Part shown: positions 51,832 through 59,833 of the stretch, piece by piece | How the letters are laid out: each line of letters begins with the position of its first letter | Position numbering within the stretch: the first letter of the stretch is position 1 | From: CAVTHW01 sp963734625 | Lineage (GTDB): Bacteria; Acidobacteriota; Terriglobia; Bryobacterales; Bryobacteraceae | Reading direction: 5' to 3' | DNA length: 64,000 nt | NCBI GenBank assembly: GCA_963734625.1 | Contig: CAVTHW010000002.1 | Coordinates: 164,356-228,355 of the forward strand | Made by a program: the position numbers and the translations under genes | Notes under the pieces: generated by a model | Database searches by the model: none | Seen by the model: only the letters and a program-made list of their open reading frames with translations | What the model was told of the DNA's origin: nothing

Positions 51832-52471
51832 CGTAGGGGTGTAGCTCTCTTCCGACTCAGGAGTTCCCTCCGTGTGGCTCAGTGCGCAACCACGCTGGCG
51901 AGCCCGCCATCGCTGCTCATTCCAACAGGAGGTAGGCGATCCGACATGAGCCAGTGACTCGGCTTCAGGGGCAATCCTGTGTCCATCAGAGGCTCGCCAC
52001 CAAGTCCCACAGATCGTTGAGCGAGGGCGTAACGCGCAACGACCACACCCAGCCAGTACGCGCCGCACAGGATCGTGACTGCGAAGCTGCCCAGAATCAC
52101 CAAGCCCAGCGGTTCCAGGAGACTCTACGTTAGCCACAACGGCTACTTGTCAAACTAAAGCCGAAGCCTTCCGCCGGCAACTGTCCTTTCCATCATCCCG
52201 AACCCTAGCAGCGACTCATCGAGGAGAAGGGTACTCACGGCGGACTCAGAACGCAAGCACTACCTTGAACACGGCGGTTCCCTCAGACCGTAGTCTCCTT
52301 CGATCCGGGTCCTTGGGGTTGGATAGCTGCCGATAACGCCCATAGTCTTCCCCAATCCGGCCATCCGCCTGCTGCTGTCAAACGCATTCTGGACGAGCGG
52401 TCGGTCACCTTTCCACAACTCGGATGCCGCTCCTATGGAGGGGACCTTCCGATCCGCTATTGGAAAGTGGG
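51832..52471. other. Intergenic; contains dispersed box copy B
   Basis: About 640 bp without a supported gene. A minus-strand frame at 51879-52103 has one hydrophobic segment but no ribosome-binding site. The short dispersed box (GGATAGCTGCCGATAACGCC-CATAGTC) lies at about 52318-52350 and is not followed here by the GTGGCCAGG motif. Confidence 0.4.
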
Positions 52472-52778
52472 CTATTCAACCGGAACTCGATGTCCTGTTG
52501 AGATTCTCTCAACCAGATCGCGAAGTTCCTTGCTCGGTTTGAAGAAGGGAATTCTCTTCGGCGGCACTTCGACCTTGGCCCCAGTCTTTGGATTGCGTCC
52601 GACGCGCCCTCGTCTTTGGCGCGTCCGGAAGCTTCCGAATCCGCGGATTTCAACGTTGTCGCCGGATCGGCAGGGCACGGACGATGCCGTCAAGTATGGC
52701 GCAGACGATGACGTCACATTCCTTCAGGGGCATCCCAATGGCTTGGTAAACCTCTTCGGTCAGGTCGGCCCTGGTCAT
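52472..52778 (-). CDS. HU/IHF-family DNA-binding protein (frameshifted)
   Basis: Starts at ATG 52778 (MTRADLTEEVYQAIGMPLKECDVIVCAILDGIVRAL). After a one-base shift near 52680 the HU core follows: 'RSGDNVEIRGFGSF', 'RGRVGRNPKTGAKVEVPPKRIPFFKPSKELRDLVE'. Both halves are well conserved and together have the normal length of about 100 aa. The ATG overlaps the stop of the upstream small HTH gene (ATGA). It would bend and pack DNA. Confidence 0.82.
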
Positions 52779-52987
52779 CTGCCACACCTTCGTTGCATCG
52801 CGAAGAAGGGTATCACAGCATTTCTTGGTGCTCCGGATGTCGCCTTCTCCGGGGATCGACATAGCCCTGCTTCGTTGAGGGCAGCCACAAGCCGCTTCAG
52901 GCTGATGCCCAGCGCCTCAGCGAGCTCTATGTCGCTGAGGCCCATTGACCGCGCTATTCTCAGTTTCCGCAGTGCCATCTTCACCAT
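52775..52987 (-). CDS. Small HTH protein upstream of HU
   Basis: 70-aa frame starting at ATG 52987 with AAGGAG 5 nt before. 'RIARSMGLSDIELAEALGISLKRLVAALNEAG' looks like a helix-turn-helix. The stop TGA overlaps the start of the HU gene, a strong sign that the frame is real. The C-terminal part has no recognised motif. Possibly a DNA-binding partner or regulator of HU. Confidence 0.6.
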   Translation of the reverse strand: MVKMALRKLRIARSMGLSDIELAEALGISLKRLVAALNEAGLCRSPEKATSGAPRNAVIPFFAMQRRCGR

Positions 52988-53288
52988 CACTCTCCTTGGT
53001 TACCAGCCAGGAAGGCGCCCACTCAATGGGTGACGGCAGGCGGCTTCGCTGTGGAAGGCTTCGCGGCTGCCCGGCGGGAACCAATTCTAGAACGGGATGA
53101 GGATCGTCGGAGTGGTCAAGCTGGTGGAGCAATGCCTCCAGCTTCCACTTCCTCTGGCAAAGCTCCAGGCCTTCCTTTCGATTCAGGTAGCCGTCCACTC
53201 GGCTCAGTTCCCGAATCAAGGGCACGTATGCGGCCAACAGCGCCCTCTGGAGTTCCTGGACTTCGTCGCTGGCGAGCTTTAGAACCAT
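52917..53288 (-). CDS. Hypothetical helical protein
   Basis: I choose ATG 53288. The first 70 residues are helical and Leu-rich ('KLASDEVQELQRALLAAYVPLIRELSRVDGYL', 'RKWKLEALLHQLD'), similar in style to small acidobacterial hypotheticals, followed by a basic Pro-rich tail. Its 3' end overlaps the small HTH gene. I do not recognise a family. Confidence 0.45.
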   Translation of the reverse strand: MVLKLASDEVQELQRALLAAYVPLIRELSRVDGYLNRKEGLELCQRKWKLEALLHQLDHSDDPHPVLELVPAGQPRSLPQRSRLPSPIEWAPSWLVTKESDGEDGTAETENSAVNGPQRHRAR

Positions 53289-53439
53289 TCCGTCGTGCAA
53301 TCCTCTCCCTTTCAAAATGGGGCAACGGGAGAACATCAGGAATAGGTCGGACGCACCATTTGACAAGGTACTCCTGCCCGAAATGTACTGAATCAACAGT
53401 CCTAAAGGGGAAGCGCCACCCCGGTGGTTCGCTCAGAGG

Positions 53440-53490
53440 GTATCAGGCAGCTGACGAAGCGCCCGTAGTCTTCGGCGACCCGAAGGGGCA
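53440..53490. repeat. Short dispersed box, copy C
   Basis: CAGCTGACGAAGCGCC-CGTAGTCTTC; see copy A at 46640. Located about 130 bp before the promoter/leader motif at 53571. Confidence 0.45.
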
Positions 53491-53570
53491 GAACCCGCCC
53501 CATCCGGGCCACCCAACTCGCTCGGAGGAGGCGGCATGAAGAAAACGGCTTCAGCGGAGGCCGTCGGACG

Positions 53571-53612
53571 TACAATCGATGGTGGCCAGGGAGCGAAAGA
53601 GGAAACCCTGGC
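53571..53612 (+). promoter_or_regulatory. Promoter/leader motif (TACAAT...GTGGCCAGG), copy 3
   Basis: TACAAT (53571-53576), then CGATGGTGGCCAGG, then ACCCTGGCTA as the inverted arm, the same arrangement as at 12051. It lies about 70 bp upstream of the DUF2934 gene. Confidence 0.5.
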
Positions 53613-53644
53613 TAGGTACGTTTCAGCGGATTGGAGGAGTGCAG

Positions 53645-53911
53645 ATGTCAGCTCAAGGAGCAAGACCCGCGAGAGAGACTGAGTTCCGGCAGCCGACCCC
53701 AGACGCGGCGTCGGATCCGGCGGCCACAGCATCGATGCCGGTCCCGCTGATCGCCCCCGCCGAGGAGGAGGTTGACAGCTCCGGCGTTTCTGAGCCGACG
53801 CTGAAGGAGATCGCCCGCCTGGCCTACTCATACTGGGAGGCCCGCGGCTGCGAAGGTGGCTCGGCAGAGGGCGACTGGCTTCGGGCGGAACAGGAGTTGC
53901 GGACCAGATAG
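53645..53911 (+). CDS. DUF2934 protein
   Basis: 88-aa protein starting at ATG 53645 with GGAGGAG 5 nt upstream. The N-terminal 45 residues are disordered (Ala, Pro, Glu). The C-terminal 'LKEIARLAYSYWEARGCEGGSAEGDWLRAEQELR' is the DUF2934 motif, common in Acidobacteriota and soil Proteobacteria. The function is unknown. Confidence 0.85.
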   Translation: MSAQGARPARETEFRQPTPDAASDPAATASMPVPLIAPAEEEVDSSGVSEPTLKEIARLAYSYWEARGCEGGSAEGDWLRAEQELRTR

Positions 53912-54349
53912 GCAGTGCACCTCCACGCCGTGCTTCATGGCTCCAGGAAGCCGGGTCGGGGGCGGTGAGGTGGGCGCCCGGCGTCGCACAGACCCTCTCG
54001 GGACCCCACCCGTGCCGAACAGGGACCCCGTTTAGAGTCGAAAGAGGAGTCCAGGCACACATGGACAGAAGCCCACTCCGCTCCGCGTACGTGAGGGCAG
54101 GCTGGTAACGACCATCGAATCAATCGATTTCACGCAAGAAGCGCCCGATAGATGAAGCGAATCGTCCGGCTTGGGCAACCGCGTCACGTTGGTGTTTTCA
54201 TCAACCCGGTATTCCAGCAGGCACAGACGGGCTAGAGTTCCGTGGGTGGAAAGAGAACCCTCACCACCTGAATTGCCCAAAGCAACCCACGGACGCAAGG
54301 CGATCTCGGAGGGACTGCTTCGGCTTCGCTATGTGACAGGAGTTTCCAA
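53912..54349. other. Intergenic; short match to the tRNA-end repeat family
   Basis: About 440 bp without a gene. At about 54240 a segment CCGTGGGTGGAAAGAGAAC-CCTCAC resembles part of the large direct repeats (15007 and 42530). I see no coding evidence. Confidence 0.35.
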
Positions 54350-54424
54350 GTGACCTCGCCGGCGGAACCGCCTGCCCTGCCTTGCCCATGTCTCGTCGCC
54401 GATCGATGCAAAATGGATGGAGGG

Positions 54425-56194
54425 ATGAACTCAGTCTCGAAAGCGATCACTGACGCGGTCGTCCTCCGCCTGGCCGGCGATCGGTCCTACCGACGGGGAT
54501 ACGACTACTATCAGCACGGCCACGTTGAGTCTCTTGAGAACGATGCAGATGGCGTTCACGCCGTTGTGCGCGGAACTCGGGATTATACGGTGAATCTGTC
54601 CTCCGACGAGGGTGTCCTCGACTACGCGTGCGACTGCCCGGTCGGAGAGGACGGCGCCTTCTGCAAACACTGCGTTGCCGTGACACTGGCTTGGCTGAAC
54701 CGCGAGGCCGCTCCGGCGCAGGCAAAGCCTCGCGGCAAGGCGAGGGAAGTCACGCTGGCGGATGCCGCGAAGATACTCCGGGAAGAGGACAGAGACACGT
54801 TGATGCGGATGATGCTCGACTGGGCCAAGGATGACGACCGGCTGCGTGAGCGTCTTCTCATGTATGCGGCGAGGCGATCCGGCCTCGAGAGCGGGGTTGC
54901 CGCGTCATCTCGTGCATTCGAAAGAGCCGTGCGCGTCTCCGACTTCGTCCACTACCGCGAGGCAGCGGCGTGGGCGCGCGGCGTGGACGACGCCATCGAC
55001 AACATCGCGCAGTTGCTGGAGGATGGGCATGCCGCGTCGGTAATCGAATCGTGCGAGTCCGCTCTGCAGAGGCTAGTGGCTGCGGCGGGAGCCATCGACT
55101 ATTCCGACGGGCACCTCAGCACGCTGCGGGACCGTCTGCAGGACATTCACTTCCGGGCATGCCAGGAAGCGAGGCCGGAACCGGTGGCGCTCGCCAGGCG
55201 GCTGTTCGACTGGGAGATGCACAGTGATCTTGACGTCTTCTATGGCACCGCCGAACGCTACGCGAAGATCCTCGGAGCCAAAGGCCTGAGGGAGTACCGG
55301 CAACTTGCCCAGGCGGAATGGGAGAAAGTGCCCGCCAGGACAGCGAAGAACAAGCATTCGGAGTGGGGGCGGCACTTCCGAATCACACACATCATGGAGT
55401 CGCTAGCTCAGGCGTCGGGCGACGTCGAGGAACTCGTCGCCGTCATGGGTCGAGACTTGTCGCATGCGTACAACTATCTGAGAATCGCCTCGGTGTACCG
55501 GGAGGCGCGTCGGCGCGACCAGGCTCTGCTGTGGTCGGAAAAGGGGCTGGCAGCTTTTCCGGAACGAACCGACGGGCGGCTGCGGGAGTTCGCCGCCGAG
55601 GAGTATCATCGGCGACGGCGGCATGACGACGCGATGAAGTTGATGTGGGCCGAATTCATGGAGCGTTCATGTCTGGAGACGTACCGAACGCTGGAGCGTC
55701 ATGCAAAGAAGGCGGGGAATTGGCCGGAGTGGCGCGAGCGGGCGCTGGCTGAAATCCGCCGATGCATCGCAAAGGCCAAGGACGAGTCGGGCGGACCGAC
55801 GCGGCACCCCTGGATGCGGCCCAATGCTGATCACTCCCAATTGGTGGAGATCTTCCTTTCCGAACGCGACAATGAGGCCGCATGGCGCGAGGCGCAGGCA
55901 GGCGGATGCTCGGATGGCCTATGGCTTCAACTTGCCGCCGCGCGCGAAAAGGAACATCCCGAAGATGTTGCGTCAATCTACCTGAGACAGGCGGAGGTAG
56001 CCGTGAGCGCGACGCGAAACGGCCGCTACGAGGACTCGGTCGAACTGCTCGTGAAAGCTGCCGCTGTGATGAAGCGGACGGAACGAAGCGCGGAGTTCGT
56101 GCGCAACCTCGAGGCGCTGCGCGCGAAGTACAAGATCAAACGCAACTTCATCAAACTCCTGGAGCAGAAGCAGAAATCGCTGTACCTCTCTTGA
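54425..56194 (+). CDS. SWIM zinc-finger protein (DUF6880-like)
   Basis: About 589 aa from ATG 54425 (the frame is open to 54350, but this start fits the fold). The SWIM motif is 'DYACDCPVGEDGAFCKHCVAV' in parts (CxCx8CxHC, about residues 70-90). A long helical, TPR-like region follows with motifs such as 'AYNYLRIASVYREARRRDQALLWSEKGLAAFPER'. SWIM domains bind DNA, RNA or proteins; bacterial members are poorly known. It stands alone between DUF2934 and vapBC. Confidence 0.85.
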   Translation: MNSVSKAITDAVVLRLAGDRSYRRGYDYYQHGHVESLENDADGVHAVVRGTRDYTVNLSSDEGVLDYACDCPVGEDGAFCKHCVAVTLAWLNREAAPAQAKPRGKAREVTLADAAKILREEDRDTLMRMMLDWAKDDDRLRERLLMYAARRSGLESGVAASSRAFERAVRVSDFVHYREAAAWARGVDDAIDNIAQLLEDGHAASVIESCESALQRLVAAAGAIDYSDGHLSTLRDRLQDIHFRACQEARPEPVALARRLFDWEMHSDLDVFYGTAERYAKILGAKGLREYRQLAQAEWEKVPARTAKNKHSEWGRHFRITHIMESLAQASGDVEELVAVMGRDLSHAYNYLRIASVYREARRRDQALLWSEKGLAAFPERTDGRLREFAAEEYHRRRRHDDAMKLMWAEFMERSCLETYRTLERHAKKAGNWPEWRERALAEIRRCIAKAKDESGGPTRHPWMRPNADHSQLVEIFLSERDNEAAWREAQAGGCSDGLWLQLAAAREKEHPEDVASIYLRQAEVAVSATRNGRYEDSVELLVKAAAVMKRTERSAEFVRNLEALRAKYKIKRNFIKLLEQKQKSLYLS

Positions 56195-56206
56195 TTACCT
56201 CGCGTC

Positions 56207-56666
56207 TCACTGGCCAGATGCGGTCTGTACGACATCACGCGGATGAACCACGGAGATGTCGGGGTACCTCGCGAAGTCCCGATCGTTGAGCGTGAGCAAC
56301 TGAGGGATGCCGTGGGCCAACATGGCGGCGACCAGTCGAGCATCGTGGACTTGGACGCCTGCTACAGAAAATAAGACAACCAGCCGGCGCCACTCAGTAT
56401 GAATGCGGACGGTGTCGGGCAGGAGTGTGAATCTGCTCTCGATCAGCTTCGCCCGTATGTCCGCCTCGGCTGCTGTCAGGGCAAATCCGTTCTTGTCGGC
56501 GGGGCGAGTGCATACGTTCCAGAATTCCACGAAATTCTGCGACACAAAGCAGAGTTGATCACCGCGGGCGACGAGGGCGTCAACAGCGGATCTAACGACC
56601 GCGTACTCGGAGTCCGCTGGATTCAGCAGCCGCAATAGAATGTTCGTATCTAAGGAGGACGCGCAC
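56207..56666 (-). CDS. vapC: VapC-type PIN-domain toxin (frameshift near start)
   Basis: PIN-domain ribonuclease. From GTG 56666 the sequence reads VRVLL and, after removal of one A near 56652, continues 'DTNILLRLLNPADSEYAVV', restoring the first catalytic Asp. Later motifs are intact: 'FVSQNFVEFWNVCTRPAD' (Glu), 'VQVHDARLVAAMLAHG' (Asp) and 'LLTLNDRDFARYP' (Asp). As read, only the part from 56635 (without the first Asp) would be made, so it would be inactive. It partly overlaps the antitoxin end. Confidence 0.8.
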
Positions 56667-56670
56667 CGTC

Positions 56671-56922
56671 TCAGTTGTGTTCCTGGTAGATGTTCTCGCG
56701 GCTAAACGCGGATGACGGCAAGTGAGGAAGACCGCTGCCCATCTCCGCCAAGGCGTCGAGAGCGGCCTCGATTTCCTTGAGGCTTGCCGGGCCGGCAGCG
56801 TCAACCCGCGCGATTTCCTCGATCACGTCCTGGAGATAGGCATCGAGCGAGACGCCTCTGGTGCGCGCCTGAGCAGCCAGGTTGGCCTCGACGTCAGGTT
56901 TGAGTTCCAGCCTCACAGTCAT
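56671..56922 (-). CDS. vapB: VapB-like antitoxin
   Basis: 83-aa protein starting at ATG 56922 (MTVRLELKPDVEANLAAQARTRG). The N-terminal part resembles a ribbon-helix-helix ('VRLELKPDVEANLAAQARTRGVSLDAYLQDVI'), and the C-terminal tail ('FSRENIYQEHN') would wrap the toxin. The toxin gene follows 4 bp downstream. Together they form a type II toxin-antitoxin pair. Confidence 0.8.
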   Translation of the reverse strand: MTVRLELKPDVEANLAAQARTRGVSLDAYLQDVIEEIARVDAAGPASLKEIEAALDALAEMGSGLPHLPSSAFSRENIYQEHN

Positions 56923-57037
56923 GGCGCCTTCATTATCCCATTCTTTGCAGGTCTCCAGTTCCTTCAAACTTGTTTGTGCCGCGGAGTCGGCTAGCGTCGG
57001 TTGCCACGAGATCCGCCCCGGGACCGCACAGTGTCTT

Positions 57038-57380
57038 TGGGCAATCTTGGGCAATGCGCGACGGGAGCCCTGGGAGATATGGCACTCCTGGCAACGAGGA
57101 ATCTGCAAGTTGCAGATTCTAGGTGCCTATCCTGGGTTCGAATCCCACCCTCACCGCCATCTAATTGAAAACAAAAAAGGCGCAGTGAGGGTGGAGCGCG
57201 AATCCTCACTGCTTGTTAAGTGGTTGCATTTTCAATATGTTACGGAGGGTTCGAAATTCGATCGTAATGACCGCGTGTGAATTGCCGTTCGGGCGGGGTG
57301 CTGAGAGCGGTTGGCGGTAGTGTTTAGGAGGCGGTCGGCGGCCCGGCCCCTCGCATAATAGGGCGGAATAAGGCGGTCCC
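57038..57380. repeat. Large direct repeat with tRNA-3'-end-like module, right copy
   Basis: Counterpart of 14799-15239. The first 120 bp are almost identical (including GGGAGCCCTGGGAGATATGG and the AATCTGCAA/TTGCAGATT palindrome), followed by the T-arm through CACCGCCA near 57160, then ATTGAAAACAAA and a hairpin CAGTGAGG...CCTCACTG. The two copies lie 42.2 kb apart in the same orientation. Confidence 0.75.
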
Positions 57381-57705
57381 GGCCGCTTCATTCGGCCTCA
57401 TGAGGGCAGGCGCCCGGTTCGAAGTTGCCAAGTCGCGACTCGGCCGTGCCCCCTCAAGCTCACGAGTCGGAGGCGCTTCAGATAGGCCGGAACGTGGGGA
57501 GGATGCCAAACGCATCAAAGCCCTGAGGAAAGCCGGTGGTTATTGTGTACGCTGAAGTGGGGCATATGCGGTGCGGCTTTCGCGATCGTACAATACAGCG
57601 CAAAAGGACGATAAGGTCGGCCGACTTTCGAGATCGGAGTCCGGTCGTCGTCGGCCTCCCGTGAGACAACTACCACCAAGACCTCCTTTCGAGAGGGCGT
57701 GCGGG
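57381..57705. other. No gene recognised
   Basis: About 325 bp between the direct repeat and the outer-membrane efflux gene. Only short frames without motifs. Confidence 0.35.
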
Positions 57706-57710
57706 CGCGC

Positions 57711-59009
57711 CTACGGCAAGTGGTCAGGCTCCAGGCGTCCCACACTGAGGTCCAGCACCAAGGCGGCGATGCTCACCGAGCGCTCGGCCTGGGAGAGGAG
57801 CGACTGGTTGGTGAGCAGGGCGGACTCTGCATCCAAGACGAAGTTAATGACACTGCGCCCTGCCTCGAATTTCAGCCGCTCGTCGTGCAGCACGCGCTCA
57901 CTTTCGGCGACAGAATCACGCAGCGAAGTCACCCGGCTTTCGGCGCTCTCCAGATCGGCCAGGGCGGTGCGGACCTCGCGGCTGATGCGAAACTCCAACT
58001 GCTGGCGCGCCAGTCGTGCTTCTTCCAGTTGAGCCTGTGCCGCCTGAATCTGGCCTTTGCGCCGGCCTCCGTCGAAAAGCGGGAACGAGACGTGGACACC
58101 AATCACCCAGTCGGTGGCGGCGTTGCCCGGAGAGGGTGCCGTGGCGGAAATCGCCGGCAGCAGCTTGCCGATTAGTTGGGGAAAGCCCACCGGGGTATTC
58201 GAGCCGTACTGGATGGCCGAAGCGCGAAGATCGATGCGGGGGAAGACGGCTTTCCGGGCGGATTCCTCAAGGCGCTCGCTGGCCCGGATCTCATGGTCTT
58301 GCGAGACCAACTCCGGCCTGCTCGCAACGGCCTGTTTCAGTAGTTGGACCTCCGGTTCGGGAGGAATCGGCGGCAGGGGAGACGCCGGGGTGTAGACCAA
58401 CTGCGGCAGGTCACCCTCGAATCCCATCACCGAAGCCAAAGCGCTCAATGACGATCTTCGGCCCGAACGGAGCGTGGCCAGGTCGCTTTCCACCTGTGCC
58501 AGCCGGGTTTTGATTTTCAACGCATCCACCGGAACGGCGCGGCCGCCTTGGACCAGTTGATTCGTTCGGTCGAGGAGCGATTGCAGGCTCTTTGCCCTTG
58601 CCTCTGCAGAGCTGATCAGGTCCGAGTACGCCAGCGTCTGAAGATACAGCCGCGCGGTCTCAAATATGATCTCCTGCCGCCTCCGGTCGGTCGTCGACCG
58701 CGCAGCCTCGACGCGTTCCCGAGTGGCGGCAAGTTCGAGTTCCGTCTTGTGAAAATCCCAGGCGAGAAACTTGAGGTCCGCGACTCCGGTGTATTGAGCG
58801 GTGTCGAACCGCAGCAGCGACGGCGTGGTCCCAGCGGGGTACCCGTGCTCGAACCGCGAGCGCGCCGCGTCGCCGGAGAGATCCGCCTGCGGCATCAGGA
58901 ATGAGTGGGCCGTGGTCACCAACCCTTCGCGGCGCCGGATCTCCGTCTGTGAAGACTTCAGATCCGGGGAGTGCGCCAGCGCATATTCGACGGCCTCCCG
59001 CAGGCTCAT
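57711..59009 (-). CDS. TolC-like outer-membrane channel of the RND operon
   Basis: About 432 aa as listed. Two OEP repeats are visible: 'LREAVEYALAHSPDLKSSQTEIRRREG' and 'GVHVSFPLFDGGRRKGQIQAAQAQLEEARLARQQLEFRISREVRTAL'. In-frame sequence upstream (to about 59090) encodes a good signal peptide ('WIKLAAPLAAFALLAAAAEPPTNAK') but lacks a start in frame, while an ATG (ATGACAC) stands one base out of phase; an indel there probably hides the true start. It is the last gene of the ArsR-HlyD-RND operon. Confidence 0.85.
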   Translation of the reverse strand: MSLREAVEYALAHSPDLKSSQTEIRRREGLVTTAHSFLMPQADLSGDAARSRFEHGYPAGTTPSLLRFDTAQYTGVADLKFLAWDFHKTELELAATRERVEAARSTTDRRRQEIIFETARLYLQTLAYSDLISSAEARAKSLQSLLDRTNQLVQGGRAVPVDALKIKTRLAQVESDLATLRSGRRSSLSALASVMGFEGDLPQLVYTPASPLPPIPPEPEVQLLKQAVASRPELVSQDHEIRASERLEESARKAVFPRIDLRASAIQYGSNTPVGFPQLIGKLLPAISATAPSPGNAATDWVIGVHVSFPLFDGGRRKGQIQAAQAQLEEARLARQQLEFRISREVRTALADLESAESRVTSLRDSVAESERVLHDERLKFEAGRSVINFVLDAESALLTNQSLLSQAERSVSIAALVLDLSVGRLEPDHLP

Positions 59010-59113
59010 CTTCGCGTTGGTGGGCGGCTCTGCGGCTGCGGCCAGGAGGGCGAACGCCGCAAGCGGCGCTGCGAGTTTGATCCAGTGTCATAAGCGCTTT
59101 CAATCGATCCGCC

Positions 59114-59833
59114 TCATGATGCGTTGGGCTCCTGGCCCAGGCTGGCGGCGAGCTTGTTACGGATGTTGTCGGGTAAACCATGATTCGGCTTGTTCGCGTA
59201 GACGATGTAGTACGTGACGGGAATCACGAACAGCGAAAACAGCGTCGAGACGATCAACCCGAAGATGAGCGACCAGGCCATTCCGCCGAAAACGGTATCC
59301 AGCGTGATGGGAATGGCTCCGAGTACCGCTGCGCCGGACGTCAGGAGAATCGGCCGCAATCGCACTGAAACACTATTGAGAATTGCCTCCTCGAGCGAAA
59401 GACCGCGCAGCAGGCCCAGTTGAATGAAATCCACGATGATGATCGAATTCCGAGTCACAATGCCCGCCAGAGCGATCATCCCCATGAACGCGGGCCCGGA
59501 GAAGAAGACGGGGTTCCTGAATCCGCCGATGCTGTGCTGGCCGATCTGATTCAGCAGCCAAAATCCGGGCAATACACCGATCACCATGAGCGGGATCGCC
59601 CGCATGATGGTCAGCGGCAGACGGTAGGAGCCGGTCTGGTTCATCAGGATGATGTATATGCCGATCAAAGCGGTCAGCATTGCGAACGCCAGATCGCGGA
59701 ACAGGTTGATAGTGATGTACATCTCGCCTTCGTCCCACCAGTGGACGGTAATCCCGTTGGGCACGGCCCAGGGGATGCCTCCGCCCTTGCGAAACATGGT
59801 TCGCTGATTCAACGGGCGGGGCGGCGCCTGCAT
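59114..59833 (-). CDS. RND efflux pump, C-terminal part (separated by frameshift)
   Basis: 239-residue frame forming the last quarter of the RND pump encoded upstream. It begins 'MQAPPRPLNQRTMFRKGGGIPW' and contains TM8-TM12: 'FRDLAFAMLTALIGIYIILMNQTG', 'GPAFMGMIALAGIVTRNSIIIVDFIQLG', 'LRPILLTSGAAVLGAIPITLD', 'MAWSLIFGLIVSTLFSLFVIPVTYYIVY'. Between this frame and the upstream one, a third frame carries 'MAGRPPVETILDLT', so two indels within about 100 bp separate the parts. Confidence 0.8.
   Translation of the reverse strand: MQAPPRPLNQRTMFRKGGGIPWAVPNGITVHWWDEGEMYITINLFRDLAFAMLTALIGIYIILMNQTGSYRLPLTIMRAIPLMVIGVLPGFWLLNQIGQHSIGGFRNPVFFSGPAFMGMIALAGIVTRNSIIIVDFIQLGLLRGLSLEEAILNSVSVRLRPILLTSGAAVLGAIPITLDTVFGGMAWSLIFGLIVSTLFSLFVIPVTYYIVYANKPNHGLPDNIRNKLAASLGQEPNAS

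Noticed and set aside
51879..52103. Small membrane protein on the minus strand
   Set aside because: One hydrophobic segment but no ribosome-binding site and no recognised homologue; not enough to call a gene.
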